Positions 7,491 through 16,791 of a stretch of DNA of 58,189 bases are shown in pieces. How positions within the stretch are numbered: position 1 is the first letter of the stretch; the number at the start of each line of letters is the position of its first letter. Source of the DNA: an uncultured Allosphingosinicella sp. (lineage in GTDB: Bacteria > Pseudomonadota > Alphaproteobacteria > Sphingomonadales > Sphingomonadaceae); assembly GCA_934539295.1 (NCBI GenBank), contig CAKTCN010000022.1, positions 1 to 58,189 of the forward strand. The letters run 5' to 3'. Under the pieces are notes generated by a model. The model saw only the letters and a program-made list of their open reading frames with translations. It did not search any database and was not told the origin of the DNA. A program made the translations under genes and the position numbers.

Positions 7491-8263
7491 TCCTTGCCCT
7501 CACGGCGAGCGCAATGGCGCATGGCGCCGGCGCGGCACCGCTTCGTGTCGCATCGCTCAACATGTGCACGGACGAACTTCTGCTCGCGCTCGGTGAGCCC
7601 AGTCAGGTTTCGTCCGTCACACACCTCTCGCACCAGCCGGCCGAGGTCCCCTGGTGGCGTGAGGCCAGGCAATTCCCCCGCAACGGTGGCAGCCTGCTAT
7701 CTGTCGCATCAATGAAGCCGAACCTGGTGCTAGCTATGGGGGGTGGGGTTCGCGACCGAACCGGCATCGCGGCTCGCTTGAAAATCCGCACGCTCGACTT
7801 GCCCTATCCGTTTACCTTCCACGATGTGAAGCTGAACGTCGCACGTGTCGCGGTCGCGTTAGGACGTGAGGAACAGGGGCGCGCGCTGCTGATGCGCATG
7901 GAAAAGCTGCGCCGGTCAACGCCTTCTGACGCGAAGGATGGTATCTGGCTTGGCGGCGGGGGGAGAAGCGTAGCCGCGACCGGGTTGGCGGCGGAATGGA
8001 TGGCACTGGCAGGTCTTCGCCAACGTCCGCTCCTCGGTGATCGAGTCAGCTTGGAACAGCTTGCCGCCTCTCCGCCGGTCGTCCTGTTGCGCAGCGACTA
8101 TCGCGCCGGCCAGTTCTCCGGCGAACAGAGGTGGCTGTCTCACCCTCTTGCCGGTCGTGCCCTCAATGTGCCGACGCTCGTGACCGATGGCCGCTATTGG
8201 ACGTGCATGGGTCCAAGCCTCATCTCCGAAATCGATCGTCTGCGAAAGGCCGTAACGCGGTGA
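7472..8263 (+). CDS. btuF: periplasmic BtuF-like substrate-binding protein of the B12 ABC transporter
   Basis: A 263-residue binding protein that delivers corrinoid from the periplasm to BtuCD. The TTG start at 7472 gives a signal peptide (hydrophobic ALILALTASAMAHG, likely cleaved after AGA, ~residue 21). The mature protein begins APLRVASLNMCTDELLLALG, the usual opening of BtuF/FecB-like proteins, and contains the SVASMKPNLVLAMGGG segment. It overlaps the preceding gene by 19 bases, and its stop overlaps the btuC GTG by four. It is the exported partner of a pair: the gene before it encodes a homologue with no signal sequence. The division of labour between them is unknown. Confidence 0.82.
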   Translation: MGQAALILALTASAMAHGAGAAPLRVASLNMCTDELLLALGEPSQVSSVTHLSHQPAEVPWWREARQFPRNGGSLLSVASMKPNLVLAMGGGVRDRTGIAARLKIRTLDLPYPFTFHDVKLNVARVAVALGREEQGRALLMRMEKLRRSTPSDAKDGIWLGGGGRSVAATGLAAEWMALAGLRQRPLLGDRVSLEQLAASPPVVLLRSDYRAGQFSGEQRWLSHPLAGRALNVPTLVTDGRYWTCMGPSLISEIDRLRKAVTR

Positions 8264-9219
8264 AATACCTCTCCCTCATTCTTGGTCTGATAGCCGCAGC
8301 CATTTTGTCGCTGCTCCTGCCATGGGACCCGTTGTCGGCACTCACCGGCAATGATGCCGACTTGGTCCGCCTCATCCTGATCGAGCTCAGGCTCCCGCGT
8401 ATGTGGCTGGCCCTTGCTTACGGTGCGATGCTCGGCGCCTCGGGAGCCGCGATCCAAGCCTTGTTCGCCAATCCGCTTGCCTCACCCGATATCACCGGCA
8501 CAACCAGCGGAGCCGCGCTCGGCGCCGTTCTGTCCGCATATATTCTGGGCTTCACCTCTCCCTTGGCTCTCTCCGCCGGATCGGTGCTCGGCGCCCTGGC
8601 GAGCCTTGCCTTGCTGCTGACCCTGGCCGGGCCGCGGGCGGAAACATCCACCTTGCTGCTGGCGGGCCTCGCCATCAGCGCGCTTGCCGGTGCCCTCACG
8701 ACCTTGGCTTTGGCACTGGCCCCCTCCCCTTTTGCTTTCTACGACGCCTATGAATGGCTGATGGGTTCGCTGGTGGATCGCAGCCTGGCCCAAGCGGCAT
8801 TTGCCGGCGTTCCGGCTGTGGCAGTGATCGTGCTGCTGTCGCGGCTGGCCCGATCGCTGGACAGCCTCAGCCTAGGCGAGGACATGGCGACCGCGATGGG
8901 ACATGATGTGCGGCGGCTGAGAACCCAAATCGTCTGCCTGTCAGCCGTCGGTGTCGGTGCATGCGTCGCCATCTGCGGTGCGATCGGCTTTGTCGGCCTG
9001 GTCGCGCCGATTCTCGCCCGTCGATTGACCGATGCTCATCCCGGCCGCGCCATCATCCCGGCCGCCTTGATTGGTGCGCTGTTGCTAACCCTGGCCGACC
9101 TTCTGGTTCGCCTTGCCCCTGTCGGACGCACCCTCCCGATCGGCGTGATCACCGCGCTGCTCGGCGCCCCATTCTTTCTTTGGCTCGTCGCCAATATGCG
9201 CTGGAGGATCGCTCGATGA
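8260..9219 (+). CDS. btuC: B12 ABC transporter permease, BtuC-like
   Basis: A 319-residue FecCD/BtuC-family permease with about ten membrane helices. The start is GTG at 8260 (GTGA overlap with the btuF-like stop), giving MKYLSLILGLIAAAILSLLL; upstream in-frame codons belong to the previous gene. Family motifs present are LRLPRMWLALAYGAMLGASG, ALFANPLASPDITGTTSGAA, and the coupling-loop region CGAIGFVGLVAPILARRLT, which contacts the ATPase. It is two-fold symmetric in the assembled BtuC2D2 complex of the family. It also overlaps btuD by four bases. Confidence 0.92.
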   Translation: MKYLSLILGLIAAAILSLLLPWDPLSALTGNDADLVRLILIELRLPRMWLALAYGAMLGASGAAIQALFANPLASPDITGTTSGAALGAVLSAYILGFTSPLALSAGSVLGALASLALLLTLAGPRAETSTLLLAGLAISALAGALTTLALALAPSPFAFYDAYEWLMGSLVDRSLAQAAFAGVPAVAVIVLLSRLARSLDSLSLGEDMATAMGHDVRRLRTQIVCLSAVGVGACVAICGAIGFVGLVAPILARRLTDAHPGRAIIPAALIGALLLTLADLLVRLAPVGRTLPIGVITALLGAPFFLWLVANMRWRIAR

Positions 9220-9917
9220 CTCCCCTCCTCGTTGCCGAAGAAGTGGCACTGCCGCTTCGTCTGCAGCCTACATCCCTACGTGCTGAGGCCGGCAGGCTCG
9301 TCTGCCTTATCGGACCGAACGGCAGCGGGAAGACAAGTCTTCTCCACGCCCTTGCGCGGATCGGATCGCCCAGCGGCCGTGTGCATGTTCAAGGGCAGGA
9401 TCCCGACCTTCTCGCACCGAATCACCGCCAGAAGCTGGTCGGCTTCCTTCCCGCCTCGCGGGCGCTGCAATGGCCGCTCAAGGCGCGCGATGTGGTTGCA
9501 CTAGGCCTGCCGCCCCATGCCGACGTGCGGGCCGCGATTGAGCTACTCGAGCTCGGCCCTTTGCTCGACCGGACGGTTGATCGCCTCTCCACGGGCGAGC
9601 GCAGCCGGGTCCTGATCGCTCGTGCATTGGCCGCCGAGCCCGCACTCCTGCTGCTCGACGAACCGACCGCGAACCTCGATCCATTGTGGCAGTTGAAGCT
9701 GCTTGAACTGCTCCGCTCCATCACCCACACCGCGCGACGGACCATGATCGTCGCCCTACACGATTTGGACCTTGCCGGGCGTTATGCCGACAGGTTGATC
9801 GTGATGCACGCAGGCGAAATCGCGGCAGATGGCGACCCGGAGGCGCTGCTTTCCGGGCCGATCATGGCCGACGTTTTCGGTATAAGAGCTGGCGAGCAAG
9901 GTTGGCTACCCGCCTGA
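9216..9917 (+). CDS. btuD: B12 ABC transporter ATP-binding protein, BtuD-like
   Basis: A 233-residue ABC ATPase that powers the BtuC permease from the cytoplasmic face. Walker A is GPNGSGKT (~residues 34-41), the signature is LSTGERSRV, Walker B is LLLLDEPTANLD, and the switch histidine is in VALHDLDLA. The ATG at 9216 overlaps the btuC stop (ATGA). The start is compatible with the short N-terminus of the family. It ends four bases before the convergent fabZ stop, leaving no room for a conventional terminator between the two operons. Confidence 0.92.
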   Translation: MTPLLVAEEVALPLRLQPTSLRAEAGRLVCLIGPNGSGKTSLLHALARIGSPSGRVHVQGQDPDLLAPNHRQKLVGFLPASRALQWPLKARDVVALGLPPHADVRAAIELLELGPLLDRTVDRLSTGERSRVLIARALAAEPALLLLDEPTANLDPLWQLKLLELLRSITHTARRTMIVALHDLDLAGRYADRLIVMHAGEIAADGDPEALLSGPIMADVFGIRAGEQGWLPA

Positions 9918-9921
9918 GCCC

Positions 9922-10395
9922 TTACTCTGCGGCCGGCGGGTCCGCGATCATCGCAGTGAAGTTCGCCTCCGCAACGACCTTTCCGTCGATCAGCGCGCGC
10001 CCGGCGAACTTGCAGACCGTCGCCCGCTTCTGCACGAACTCGGCTTCGAGCCGCAGCAGCACGCCGGGTTCGACCGGAGCACGAAACTTTGCGCCATCGA
10101 TCGCCATGAAATAGACGAGCTTGCCCGAGTTGGACAGGCCCATCGACTTGACGGCCAGGATAGCCGCCGCCTGCGCCAGCGCCTCGATCGTGAGGACGCC
10201 GGGCATGATCGGCCTGCCCGGGAAGTGCCCGTTGAAGAAGTCCTCGTTGATCGTCACCGCCTTGATGGCGGCGATGCGTTCGCCGAGGACCAACTCCTCG
10301 ACGCGGTCGACGAGGAGCATGGGATAGCGATGCGGGATCGCGGCCATGACCTGCTTGATGTCGAGCGGGCCCATGGCGCCGGCCGATCCCGTCAT
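9922..10395 (-). CDS. fabZ: 3-hydroxyacyl-ACP dehydratase FabZ
   Basis: A 157-residue hot-dog-fold dehydratase that converts (3R)-hydroxyacyl-ACP to trans-2-enoyl-ACP in fatty-acid elongation. The active site is visible as [21 protein letters not shown], with the catalytic His and Glu at ~residues 58 and 72. The N-terminal [13 protein letters not shown] is also diagnostic. It is the last gene of the long minus-strand operon, two bases after skp. In most Gram-negative bacteria fabZ lies between lpxD and lpxA; neither is present here, in keeping with a sphingomonad that makes no lipid A. Confidence 0.96.
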   Translation of the reverse strand: MTGSAGAMGPLDIKQVMAAIPHRYPMLLVDRVEELVLGERIAAIKAVTINEDFFNGHFPGRPIMPGVLTIEALAQAAAILAVKSMGLSNSGKLVYFMAIDGAKFRAPVEPGVLLRLEAEFVQKRATVCKFAGRALIDGKVVAEANFTAMIADPPAAE

Positions 10396-10397
10396 GC

Positions 10398-11015
10398 TTA
10401 GCGACCCTGCGGTTGCTGCTGCTGCGCCGGCGCAGCCTGCTGCGGCAGCGGAGTGACGCTGACGCTCGGCAACTGCTGGTTGAGGCGCGTCAGAACATCG
10501 TTGGTGATGTCGAGCGACGGCGCATGCGCCAGGGTTGCAGCCGTATCGACAGCCAGGTTCGCACCGCGTGCAGTCATCACTTCGCTGATGATCGGATCAA
10601 GGCGCGTATTGATCTGCTGCGCGACGTGCGCGCGGGTCGACTGGATGGTCTGCTCGAGACGCGCGATCTCCTGGTTGGCAGTATTCTGCTGCGTCTGAAG
10701 CGCTCGCACGCGCTGCTCGACGGCCGACTCGGCCTGGGTACGGGCGGCACCCTGCTGCCCACGTGCCGCAGTGGCAGCCTGTTCGATCGACTGAGCTTCA
10801 GTCTGGATGGGCGTGCCGAGCTGCTGCGCGCGCTGCTGCAGCGACGTGATCTGCGTTTGCAACTGGCCGCTTGCGGCGACGCAAGCCGTGCATTCGCGCA
10901 GGATGCGGCTGGTATCGACAACGGCAACGATCGCGCCGCCGACGCGCTGGGCGGGAGCGGCACCAGCAGTGAAGAGCGCAGCCGTAGCGAGCGCGCCGAA
11001 AATGACAGTCTTCAT
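10398..11015 (-). CDS. skp: OmpH/Skp-family periplasmic chaperone
   Basis: A 205-residue exported protein that holds unfolded outer-membrane proteins on their way to BAM. It has a signal peptide ([20 protein letters not shown], cleaved near AQ, ~23). The Skp body strand follows ([20 protein letters not shown]). A long glutamine- and alanine-rich helical pair (~50-135) forms the tentacles. The C-terminus is an unusual Gln/Pro/Ala-rich tail ([14 protein letters not shown]). The start shares one base with the bamA stop (TGATG). Placement between bamA and fabZ is the standard chromosomal context. Confidence 0.92.
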   Translation of the reverse strand: MKTVIFGALATAALFTAGAAPAQRVGGAIVAVVDTSRILRECTACVAASGQLQTQITSLQQRAQQLGTPIQTEAQSIEQAATAARGQQGAARTQAESAVEQRVRALQTQQNTANQEIARLEQTIQSTRAHVAQQINTRLDPIISEVMTARGANLAVDTAATLAHAPSLDITNDVLTRLNQQLPSVSVTPLPQQAAPAQQQQPQGR

Positions 11016-13618
11016 CAGAATGCGGTTCCTACATTGAAAGTTACGAGCTTTGTATCGTCGCCTTCGGCCTTTACCAGAGCCTTGGCGACATCAATCCTGA
11101 ACGGACCGAACGGCGAGTTCCAATTGACACCGACGCCAACGGAGACACGCGGCTTCGGCGTATCGCCCAGAAATACTTCCTTGAAGCCGGCCGACGGGGT
11201 GGTGCCTGTCGGGCAGGTCGCGCCTGGGCCGACGGTGCTCGTGACGCCGGTTGCCGAGGTGCAAAAATAACGAATGTCGCTGAGCTCTGGCTGCCTCACG
11301 CCGAACACCGCGCCCGCATCCACGAACAAGGACGGACGCAGGCCGAGGTCACGCGCGCCGGAGCCGAGCGGGATCTCCAGCTCTGCACGTCCGAGATAAT
11401 AGGCCCGGCCGCCCAATGCGTCGTCGACGACCTGATCTTCGTCGATGTTCAGCGTGCCATCCACATTATAGTAGAAGCGCTTCACGCGCGGGCCGACGCC
11501 GCGAATGTCGAAGCCGCGGATCTTGGGCTCGCCAAGGAAGAACCGGTCGGTGAGGCGAACAGGGTCCGCGCCATCGCTGCGGCTCTCGAAACTATGGATG
11601 TAGCCACCCTCAACCGAGGTCGAGAAAATGAAGCCGCTGCCCACATTCCAGTATTTTGCGGCGTTGGCACGCGTGCTCAGGTAACGCACGCTCCCGCCTA
11701 GGCCCGCAAAGTCCTGGCTGAAGCTGACGCGATTACCGCGTGTCGGCCGGAGGCGGTTGTCGAGATTGTCGAACGACAGGGTGTAACCAATCGACGATGT
11801 GGTGCGATCACCAATCGCGTCGCAAAGGTAGCGGCCGGCACGCAGCGGGTCGCAGACCAGCTGGCCCTGCGCATTGGGCGAGTAGAAGGTCTGCTCGTCC
11901 AGGCTCACCTGATCGTAGTTGAGGCTGTAGCGAAGCGCGAGGATCGCATATTCCGTCAGAGGAACGCCGGCACGGATCGTGGCGCCCGTGGTCACCTGCT
12001 CGTAGGTCGTCTCACGATTGCTGCCGATATAATTGAAGCTGTTGTAATCGCGCCGGTAGATGTCACCGCCGACAGCGATGTTCTTCCCGAATGCATAAGG
12101 CTCGGTGAAGCCCAGCTCGATCGACTTCGAATAGCTCGAATAGTTCACGGAGGCGCGGACCGTCTGCCCCTTGCCCATGAAGTTGCGCTGCGCGATCGAC
12201 AGGCTGACGAGGAAGTTCTCGAGGCTTGAATAGCCCGCGGAAACCTGCAGTTCGCCAGTCGCCCGTTCCTCCGCGTTGACCGCGAGGACGACGCGGTCAG
12301 GCGCGGAACCCTGCTCCTGCTCGATCTCCAGATCGTCCTGGAAGTAGCCGAGGTTCTGGATGCGGTCGCGCGAGCGCTTGACGCGCACCGAGTTGAACGG
12401 ATCGCCCTCCACAAGGCGGAACTCACGGCGGACCACGCGATCGCGCGTGTTGGTATTACCGTTGATATTGATACGCTCGACATAGACGCGCGGTGCGTCG
12501 GCGACCTGGAAGGTGATCGCCATTGTCTTGTCTTGCTGGTTCGGCTGGTAATCCGGCTGAACGTCCGCGAACGCATAGCCGAACAGACCCGCCGTCTCGT
12601 TGAGCGAGGTCAGCGTATCCTCGACCAGCTTGGCGTTGAACCAATCGCCCTTTTCGATCGGGATCAGCGGCTGCAGCATTTCCGGCTTGAAGTCGCGGAT
12701 TTCGCTTTCGACCTTGATGTCGCCGAACTTGTAGCGCTCACCTTCCTCAACCACGTAGGTGATGATGAAGTCGCGGCGGTCTGGCGTGAGCTCGGCCACG
12801 GCCGAGATGACGCGGAAGTCGGCATAGCCCTGCGTCATGTAGAATTGACGCAGCTTCTGCTGGTCGAACGCGAGGCGATCCGGATCGTACGTTGTGTTGC
12901 CGCTAAAGAAGCTGGTCAGGCGCGCCTGTCGCGTCGCCATCTCACCGCGCAGGTCGCCGTCCGAGAACGCCTCGTTGCCGATGATGTTGATCTGGCGAAC
13001 GCGCGAACGCTGGCCTTCCTGGATCTCGAACACCACGTCGACGCGGTTCTGGTCGAGTTGAACGATCTTCGGCTCGACCGTAGCGGCGTAGCGGCCTTGA
13101 CGACGATAAAGTTCAATGATGCGGGCAACGTCGGCGCGCGCCTTCGAACGCGTGAAAATCTGGCGCGGCGCGAGGCGGATCTCGGGACCGATCTTGTCGT
13201 CCTTGATGCGCTTGTTGCCCTCCAGGATGATGCGGTTGATCACCGGGTTCTCAGCGACTTCGATGGTGAGAGCGCCCTGATCATTTCGGATCTGCACGTC
13301 GGCGAACAACTCGGTCGAAAGCAGATCTCGAAGCGCCTGGTCCAGCCGCTCATTGTCATAGGCGTCGCCCACGCGAAGCGACATGTAGGAGATGATGGTC
13401 TCTGCCTCGAGCCGCTGGTTACCAGTCACGGAGATGGAGCGTACCGTCCCGAGCGGGGCAGCCGGGTTGGGAGGCGTCACCACGACAGACGTCTGCGCCG
13501 GTGTCGCGGGAGCCGCACCCTGAGCGAATGCAGGCGTCGCCAAGCCGCCGAGGATGGTGCTCACGAGAAGCACGGAGCACAGGCGATGCCTGCCGGAAAT
13601 AACCTTGTTCGCTGTCAC
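11015..13618 (-). CDS. bamA: outer-membrane protein assembly factor BamA
   Basis: An 867-residue Omp85 protein, the core of the beta-barrel assembly machine. The signal peptide ends around AFAQ (~33). Five POTRA domains occupy about residues 55-430: RSISVTGNQRLEAETI opens the first and VERININGNTNTRDRVVRRE opens the last. The 16-strand C-terminal barrel includes the essential lid-loop motif in VRLTDRFFLGEPKIRGFD (VRGF/Y variant) and ends TFNVGTAF. The GTG start lies 85 bases after rseP. That gap holds a possible alternative-sigma promoter, so bamA may be boosted independently of the operon. Confidence 0.96.
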   Translation of the reverse strand: MTANKVISGRHRLCSVLLVSTILGGLATPAFAQGAAPATPAQTSVVVTPPNPAAPLGTVRSISVTGNQRLEAETIISYMSLRVGDAYDNERLDQALRDLLSTELFADVQIRNDQGALTIEVAENPVINRIILEGNKRIKDDKIGPEIRLAPRQIFTRSKARADVARIIELYRRQGRYAATVEPKIVQLDQNRVDVVFEIQEGQRSRVRQINIIGNEAFSDGDLRGEMATRQARLTSFFSGNTTYDPDRLAFDQQKLRQFYMTQGYADFRVISAVAELTPDRRDFIITYVVEEGERYKFGDIKVESEIRDFKPEMLQPLIPIEKGDWFNAKLVEDTLTSLNETAGLFGYAFADVQPDYQPNQQDKTMAITFQVADAPRVYVERININGNTNTRDRVVRREFRLVEGDPFNSVRVKRSRDRIQNLGYFQDDLEIEQEQGSAPDRVVLAVNAEERATGELQVSAGYSSLENFLVSLSIAQRNFMGKGQTVRASVNYSSYSKSIELGFTEPYAFGKNIAVGGDIYRRDYNSFNYIGSNRETTYEQVTTGATIRAGVPLTEYAILALRYSLNYDQVSLDEQTFYSPNAQGQLVCDPLRAGRYLCDAIGDRTTSSIGYTLSFDNLDNRLRPTRGNRVSFSQDFAGLGGSVRYLSTRANAAKYWNVGSGFIFSTSVEGGYIHSFESRSDGADPVRLTDRFFLGEPKIRGFDIRGVGPRVKRFYYNVDGTLNIDEDQVVDDALGGRAYYLGRAELEIPLGSGARDLGLRPSLFVDAGAVFGVRQPELSDIRYFCTSATGVTSTVGPGATCPTGTTPSAGFKEVFLGDTPKPRVSVGVGVNWNSPFGPFRIDVAKALVKAEGDDTKLVTFNVGTAF

Positions 13619-13652
13619 GCGTCCCCGCCTTTACCGAGCGCCGGCCCTGCCG

Positions 13653-13678
13653 CACGCTGAATGACCCTGTTTAGTTCC
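13653..13678 (-). promoter_or_regulatory. possible extracytoplasmic-function sigma promoter of bamA
   Basis: On the minus strand, GGAAC (13674-13678) and CGTG (13653-13656) are separated by 17 bases, close to the GGAAC-N16/17-CGTT pattern of the alphaproteobacterial general-stress sigma factor and its ECF relatives. The predicted start site is ~27 bases before bamA. The match is short and the -10 has one mismatch, so it is tentative. Confidence 0.3.
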
Positions 13679-13703
13679 GCCCTGCCCCAACAATCACGAT
13701 CGA

Positions 13704-14828
13704 TCAACCCGACACGCTTCCGAACAGTCCGAAAGACGCCAGATCGTTGAAGGTCACGAACATCATTATGACCAGCAAGGCGGCCAGCCCCGTGCGAAAA
13801 GCCAGATCCTGCGCGCGCGCGCTCACCGGTTTGCGCCTGACGCCCTCCACCGCATAGAAAAGCAGGTGACCTCCATCCAGCATCGGAATTGGCAAGAGGT
13901 TGATGAATCCCAGATTAATCGAGATCAGGGTCATGAACATCAGAAAATTGAACCAACCCAGGCTCGCCTGCTGACCCGAATATTGCGCGATCTTAAGGGG
14001 ACCGCCCATCTCCTTAACGGATCTCTTGCCGGTGACGAGCTGGCCCAAGGTCACCACCATCGTCCGCACGGTGCTTGCCGTAGCGCTTATGGCCGCGACC
14101 GGCAGTTCCAGGAGGCTCAATTCACGAAACGTACGCTGTTGAGCACCATATACGCCGAGCCGCCCGAGCCGCGCTTCGTTGCCGAACGGGTCCTTCTCGG
14201 TCACGGCAGATGATACGAGGTCGAGTGTCACCGGCTGCCCGGCGCGCTCCACCACGAGCCGCATCGGCGTTTCGGGCCGCACGGCGACATAACCGGCAAG
14301 CTCCTCGAAGCTCGCCATCTCATCGCCGTTTACCGATCGGATAAGATCTCCCTGCCGCATCCCCACTGACGCCGCGGCAGACCCCGCGGTTACACCGGTG
14401 ACGAGCGGCTGCGTGCTGGGCTGCCCATAGGAAGCGAATACGCCCATGTAGACGATGATCGCGAACAGGAAGTTGGTCGCAGGACCTGCCAACACGATCA
14501 GGAAGCGCTGCCAGACGGCTTTGGACTGGAATGTTTGATTACGTTCTTCGGGAGGAAGCCGCAGCCAATCCGGCGAAGACTGGCTGGCAGGGTTCATGTC
14601 GCCCTTGAATCGGACGTAACCGCCCAGGGGCATCCAGCCGACCTTCCAACGCGTGCCGCGACGATCCGTCCAGCCCAACACTTCCCTGCCGAAGCCGATG
14701 GAAAACGCCTCCGCCTGAACACCGAACCAGCGGCCGACGAAATAATGGCCCAGCTCATGAATGAACACGAGCGGCCCGATCACGAGCAGGAAGCTCAGGA
14801 TCGTGAACCACAGGCCGGGGCCGTTCAC
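13704..14828 (-). CDS. rseP: site-2 intramembrane zinc protease RseP
   Basis: A 374-residue M50 protease of the inner membrane that completes cleavage of anti-sigma factors and clears signal peptides. The zinc site is HELGH (residues 24-28) in the first transmembrane helix, with the third ligand in MLDGGHLLF (Asp ~318). A PDZ domain lies at ~125-210 (TAGSAAASVGMRQGDLIRSV). The C-terminal helix ends near SFGLFG. The start overlaps dxr by four bases. Only one PDZ copy is evident, as in other ~370-residue alphaproteobacterial forms, against two in E. coli. Confidence 0.94.
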   Translation of the reverse strand: MNGPGLWFTILSFLLVIGPLVFIHELGHYFVGRWFGVQAEAFSIGFGREVLGWTDRRGTRWKVGWMPLGGYVRFKGDMNPASQSSPDWLRLPPEERNQTFQSKAVWQRFLIVLAGPATNFLFAIIVYMGVFASYGQPSTQPLVTGVTAGSAAASVGMRQGDLIRSVNGDEMASFEELAGYVAVRPETPMRLVVERAGQPVTLDLVSSAVTEKDPFGNEARLGRLGVYGAQQRTFRELSLLELPVAAISATASTVRTMVVTLGQLVTGKRSVKEMGGPLKIAQYSGQQASLGWFNFLMFMTLISINLGFINLLPIPMLDGGHLLFYAVEGVRRKPVSARAQDLAFRTGLAALLVIMMFVTFNDLASFGLFGSVSG

Positions 14829-15985
14829 TGTGCCGACCTCACGACCTCGGCACCCGCGACGCGGCGCGCCTCGCCATCGATCGCCATGACTTCATCAAGC
14901 GTCGCGGGGGCGGAAGGATCGAATGATTCCAATGTCTTGGCCACAATGGCTGCTATATCGAGGAAGCCGATCCGCTTGTCCAGAAAGGATGCAACGGCAA
15001 TCTCGTTTGCGGCATTGAGGATGGCAGGTCTTGCTCCATCAGCCTTCAAGGCAGCCTTGGCCAATCCAAGCGCGGGGAAGCGTTCCAGATCGGGTTCTTC
15101 GAAGTCCAACCGACCGATCTGCGCGAGGTTCAGGCGCTTGCACGGCGTTTCCATCCGCTCGGGCCAGGCAAGCGCGTGCGAGATGGGGATGCGCATGTCG
15201 GCGTCGCCCAATTGGGCCAGGACCGAACCGTCCACATATTCCACCAGGCTGTGGATCACCGACTGCGGATGGATGACGGCGCTGAACGCCTCCGCCGGAA
15301 GCGGGAACAAGTGGAACGCCTCGATCAGTTCCAGCCCCTTGTTCATCAATGTCGCGGAGTCGACGGAGATCTTGGCGCCCATGGACCAGTTCGGATGCTT
15401 CACCGCCTGTTCCGGCGTCATTTCGCGCATCTCTTCGAGGCTTTTGGTACGGAACGGCCCACCACTTGCCGTCAGCGTGATGCGCGACACCGCGCCTGGC
15501 CTTTCGGCATCGAAGCATTGGAAGATGGCGTTGTGTTCGGAATCGACCGGGAGAAGACAGGCACCGCTGCTTTGTGCGGCGCGGATCATGATCTCGCCGG
15601 CGGAAACCAAGGCCTCCTTGTTGGCAAGTGCAACTGTCCTGCCCTGCTCAATGGCCGCCATGACGGGACGCAATCCCGCGGTGCCGACGATCGCGGCCAT
15701 GGTCCAATCGGCGCCCGAGCAAGCCGCCTCGACGACGGCGTCTGTCCCGCCCGTCGCGTCGACATCGCTGCCCGAGAGGGCCTCACGCAGTTGCGGCAGA
15801 AGAAGGGCATCCGCGATGACGGCAGAACGTGCATTCACCCGCCGTGCTGCGGCAGCAAGTCCATCGACATCTCGGTTCGCAGTCAGCGCAAGGACCTCGT
15901 AACGATCTCGATTGCGTTCGATCAGGTCCAGCGTCGAATGGCCGATCGAGCCCGTCGCGCCGAGTATCGTGACGGACCGCGTCAC
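14825..15985 (-). CDS. dxr: 1-deoxy-D-xylulose 5-phosphate reductoisomerase
   Basis: A 386-residue cytoplasmic enzyme making 2-C-methyl-D-erythritol 4-phosphate with NADPH, the committed step of non-mevalonate isoprenoid synthesis. The NADPH loop is GATGSIG (residues 9-15). The metal/substrate region is LLPVDSEHNAIFQC (~150), with ASGGPFR, MNKGLELIEA and the C-terminal NAANEIAVASFLD all intact. It overlaps rseP and cdsA by four bases each. It supplies precursor for the undecaprenyl diphosphate made by UppS in the same operon. Confidence 0.97.
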   Translation of the reverse strand: MTRSVTILGATGSIGHSTLDLIERNRDRYEVLALTANRDVDGLAAAARRVNARSAVIADALLLPQLREALSGSDVDATGGTDAVVEAACSGADWTMAAIVGTAGLRPVMAAIEQGRTVALANKEALVSAGEIMIRAAQSSGACLLPVDSEHNAIFQCFDAERPGAVSRITLTASGGPFRTKSLEEMREMTPEQAVKHPNWSMGAKISVDSATLMNKGLELIEAFHLFPLPAEAFSAVIHPQSVIHSLVEYVDGSVLAQLGDADMRIPISHALAWPERMETPCKRLNLAQIGRLDFEEPDLERFPALGLAKAALKADGARPAILNAANEIAVASFLDKRIGFLDIAAIVAKTLESFDPSAPATLDEVMAIDGEARRVAGAEVVRSAQ

Positions 15986-16791
15986 GCCGCCCCACTCCGC
16001 AGCGCCACGACCGCTAGCGTTGCAACGATGACCGGCAGCAAGCCGTCCAGCCGGTCGAGAACGCCGCCATGGCCAGGAAGAAGGCTGCCGCTATCCTTGA
16101 CACCCGCACGCCGCTTGACTGCGCTCTCGTAAAGGTCACCCAACTGTGCAAGCAGCCCCATCGGCGCGCCGAGGAAGAGCAGGATCGGGTCGGTCGAAAG
16201 TGCCGCGGCCAACACGGCGCCCAGGATCCCAGCGCCGATCATCCCACCGATAAGCCCCGCCCATGTCTTGTTGGGACTGATCCGCGGTGCAAGCTTGGGG
16301 CCGCCGATCGAACGCCCTGCGAAATATGCGAACACGTCCGTGGCCCAAGTTACAACCATGGCCCAGAGCACCGCTTCCCAACTCAACCAGTTGAGCACCA
16401 GCAACGCAAATGACGGCACCGCAATGTAGAGAAAGCCCCAGCCCAAGCGGAGGCTTCTTCCAGCAACCCCGAGGGCCGATGCTCCACCTGCCGCCGCGGC
16501 GAAGCCATACCAGATGCGCTGCGCAGGCTCGCCATCATATTGCACAGACGGCAGCAGGGCGGGTGCGAGGATCCAAAGGAGGGCAGTCAGCAGTGCGATG
16601 CTTACCAGCGGCCAGGCTCTTCGTGCTCGGTGCATGTCGCACCATTCCACCAGCATGATGGCACCGGCTATGCCGACCAAGAGGCGAAAGGACAGCCCGC
16701 CATAATAGATAGCGGCAAGAGCAACGCCGATCATGACCACGCCGGCGGCTGCGCGAACCGGAAGGTCGGACTTGGCCTTCGCGCCGGTCAC
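15982..16791 (-). CDS. cdsA: phosphatidate cytidylyltransferase
   Basis: A 269-residue integral membrane enzyme with about seven helices. It makes CDP-diacylglycerol from CTP and phosphatidic acid, the precursor used by the PssA encoded elsewhere in this window. The CDS signature is near the C-terminus: SPNKTWAGLIGG and GDLYESAVKRRAGVKDSGSLLPGHGGVLDRLDGLL contain the catalytic acidic residues. It starts with ATG at 16791, overlapping uppS by four bases, and overlaps dxr by four. Translational coupling through the whole run from frr to rseP is likely. Confidence 0.95.
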   Translation of the reverse strand: MTGAKAKSDLPVRAAAGVVMIGVALAAIYYGGLSFRLLVGIAGAIMLVEWCDMHRARRAWPLVSIALLTALLWILAPALLPSVQYDGEPAQRIWYGFAAAAGGASALGVAGRSLRLGWGFLYIAVPSFALLVLNWLSWEAVLWAMVVTWATDVFAYFAGRSIGGPKLAPRISPNKTWAGLIGGMIGAGILGAVLAAALSTDPILLFLGAPMGLLAQLGDLYESAVKRRAGVKDSGSLLPGHGGVLDRLDGLLPVIVATLAVVALRSGAA

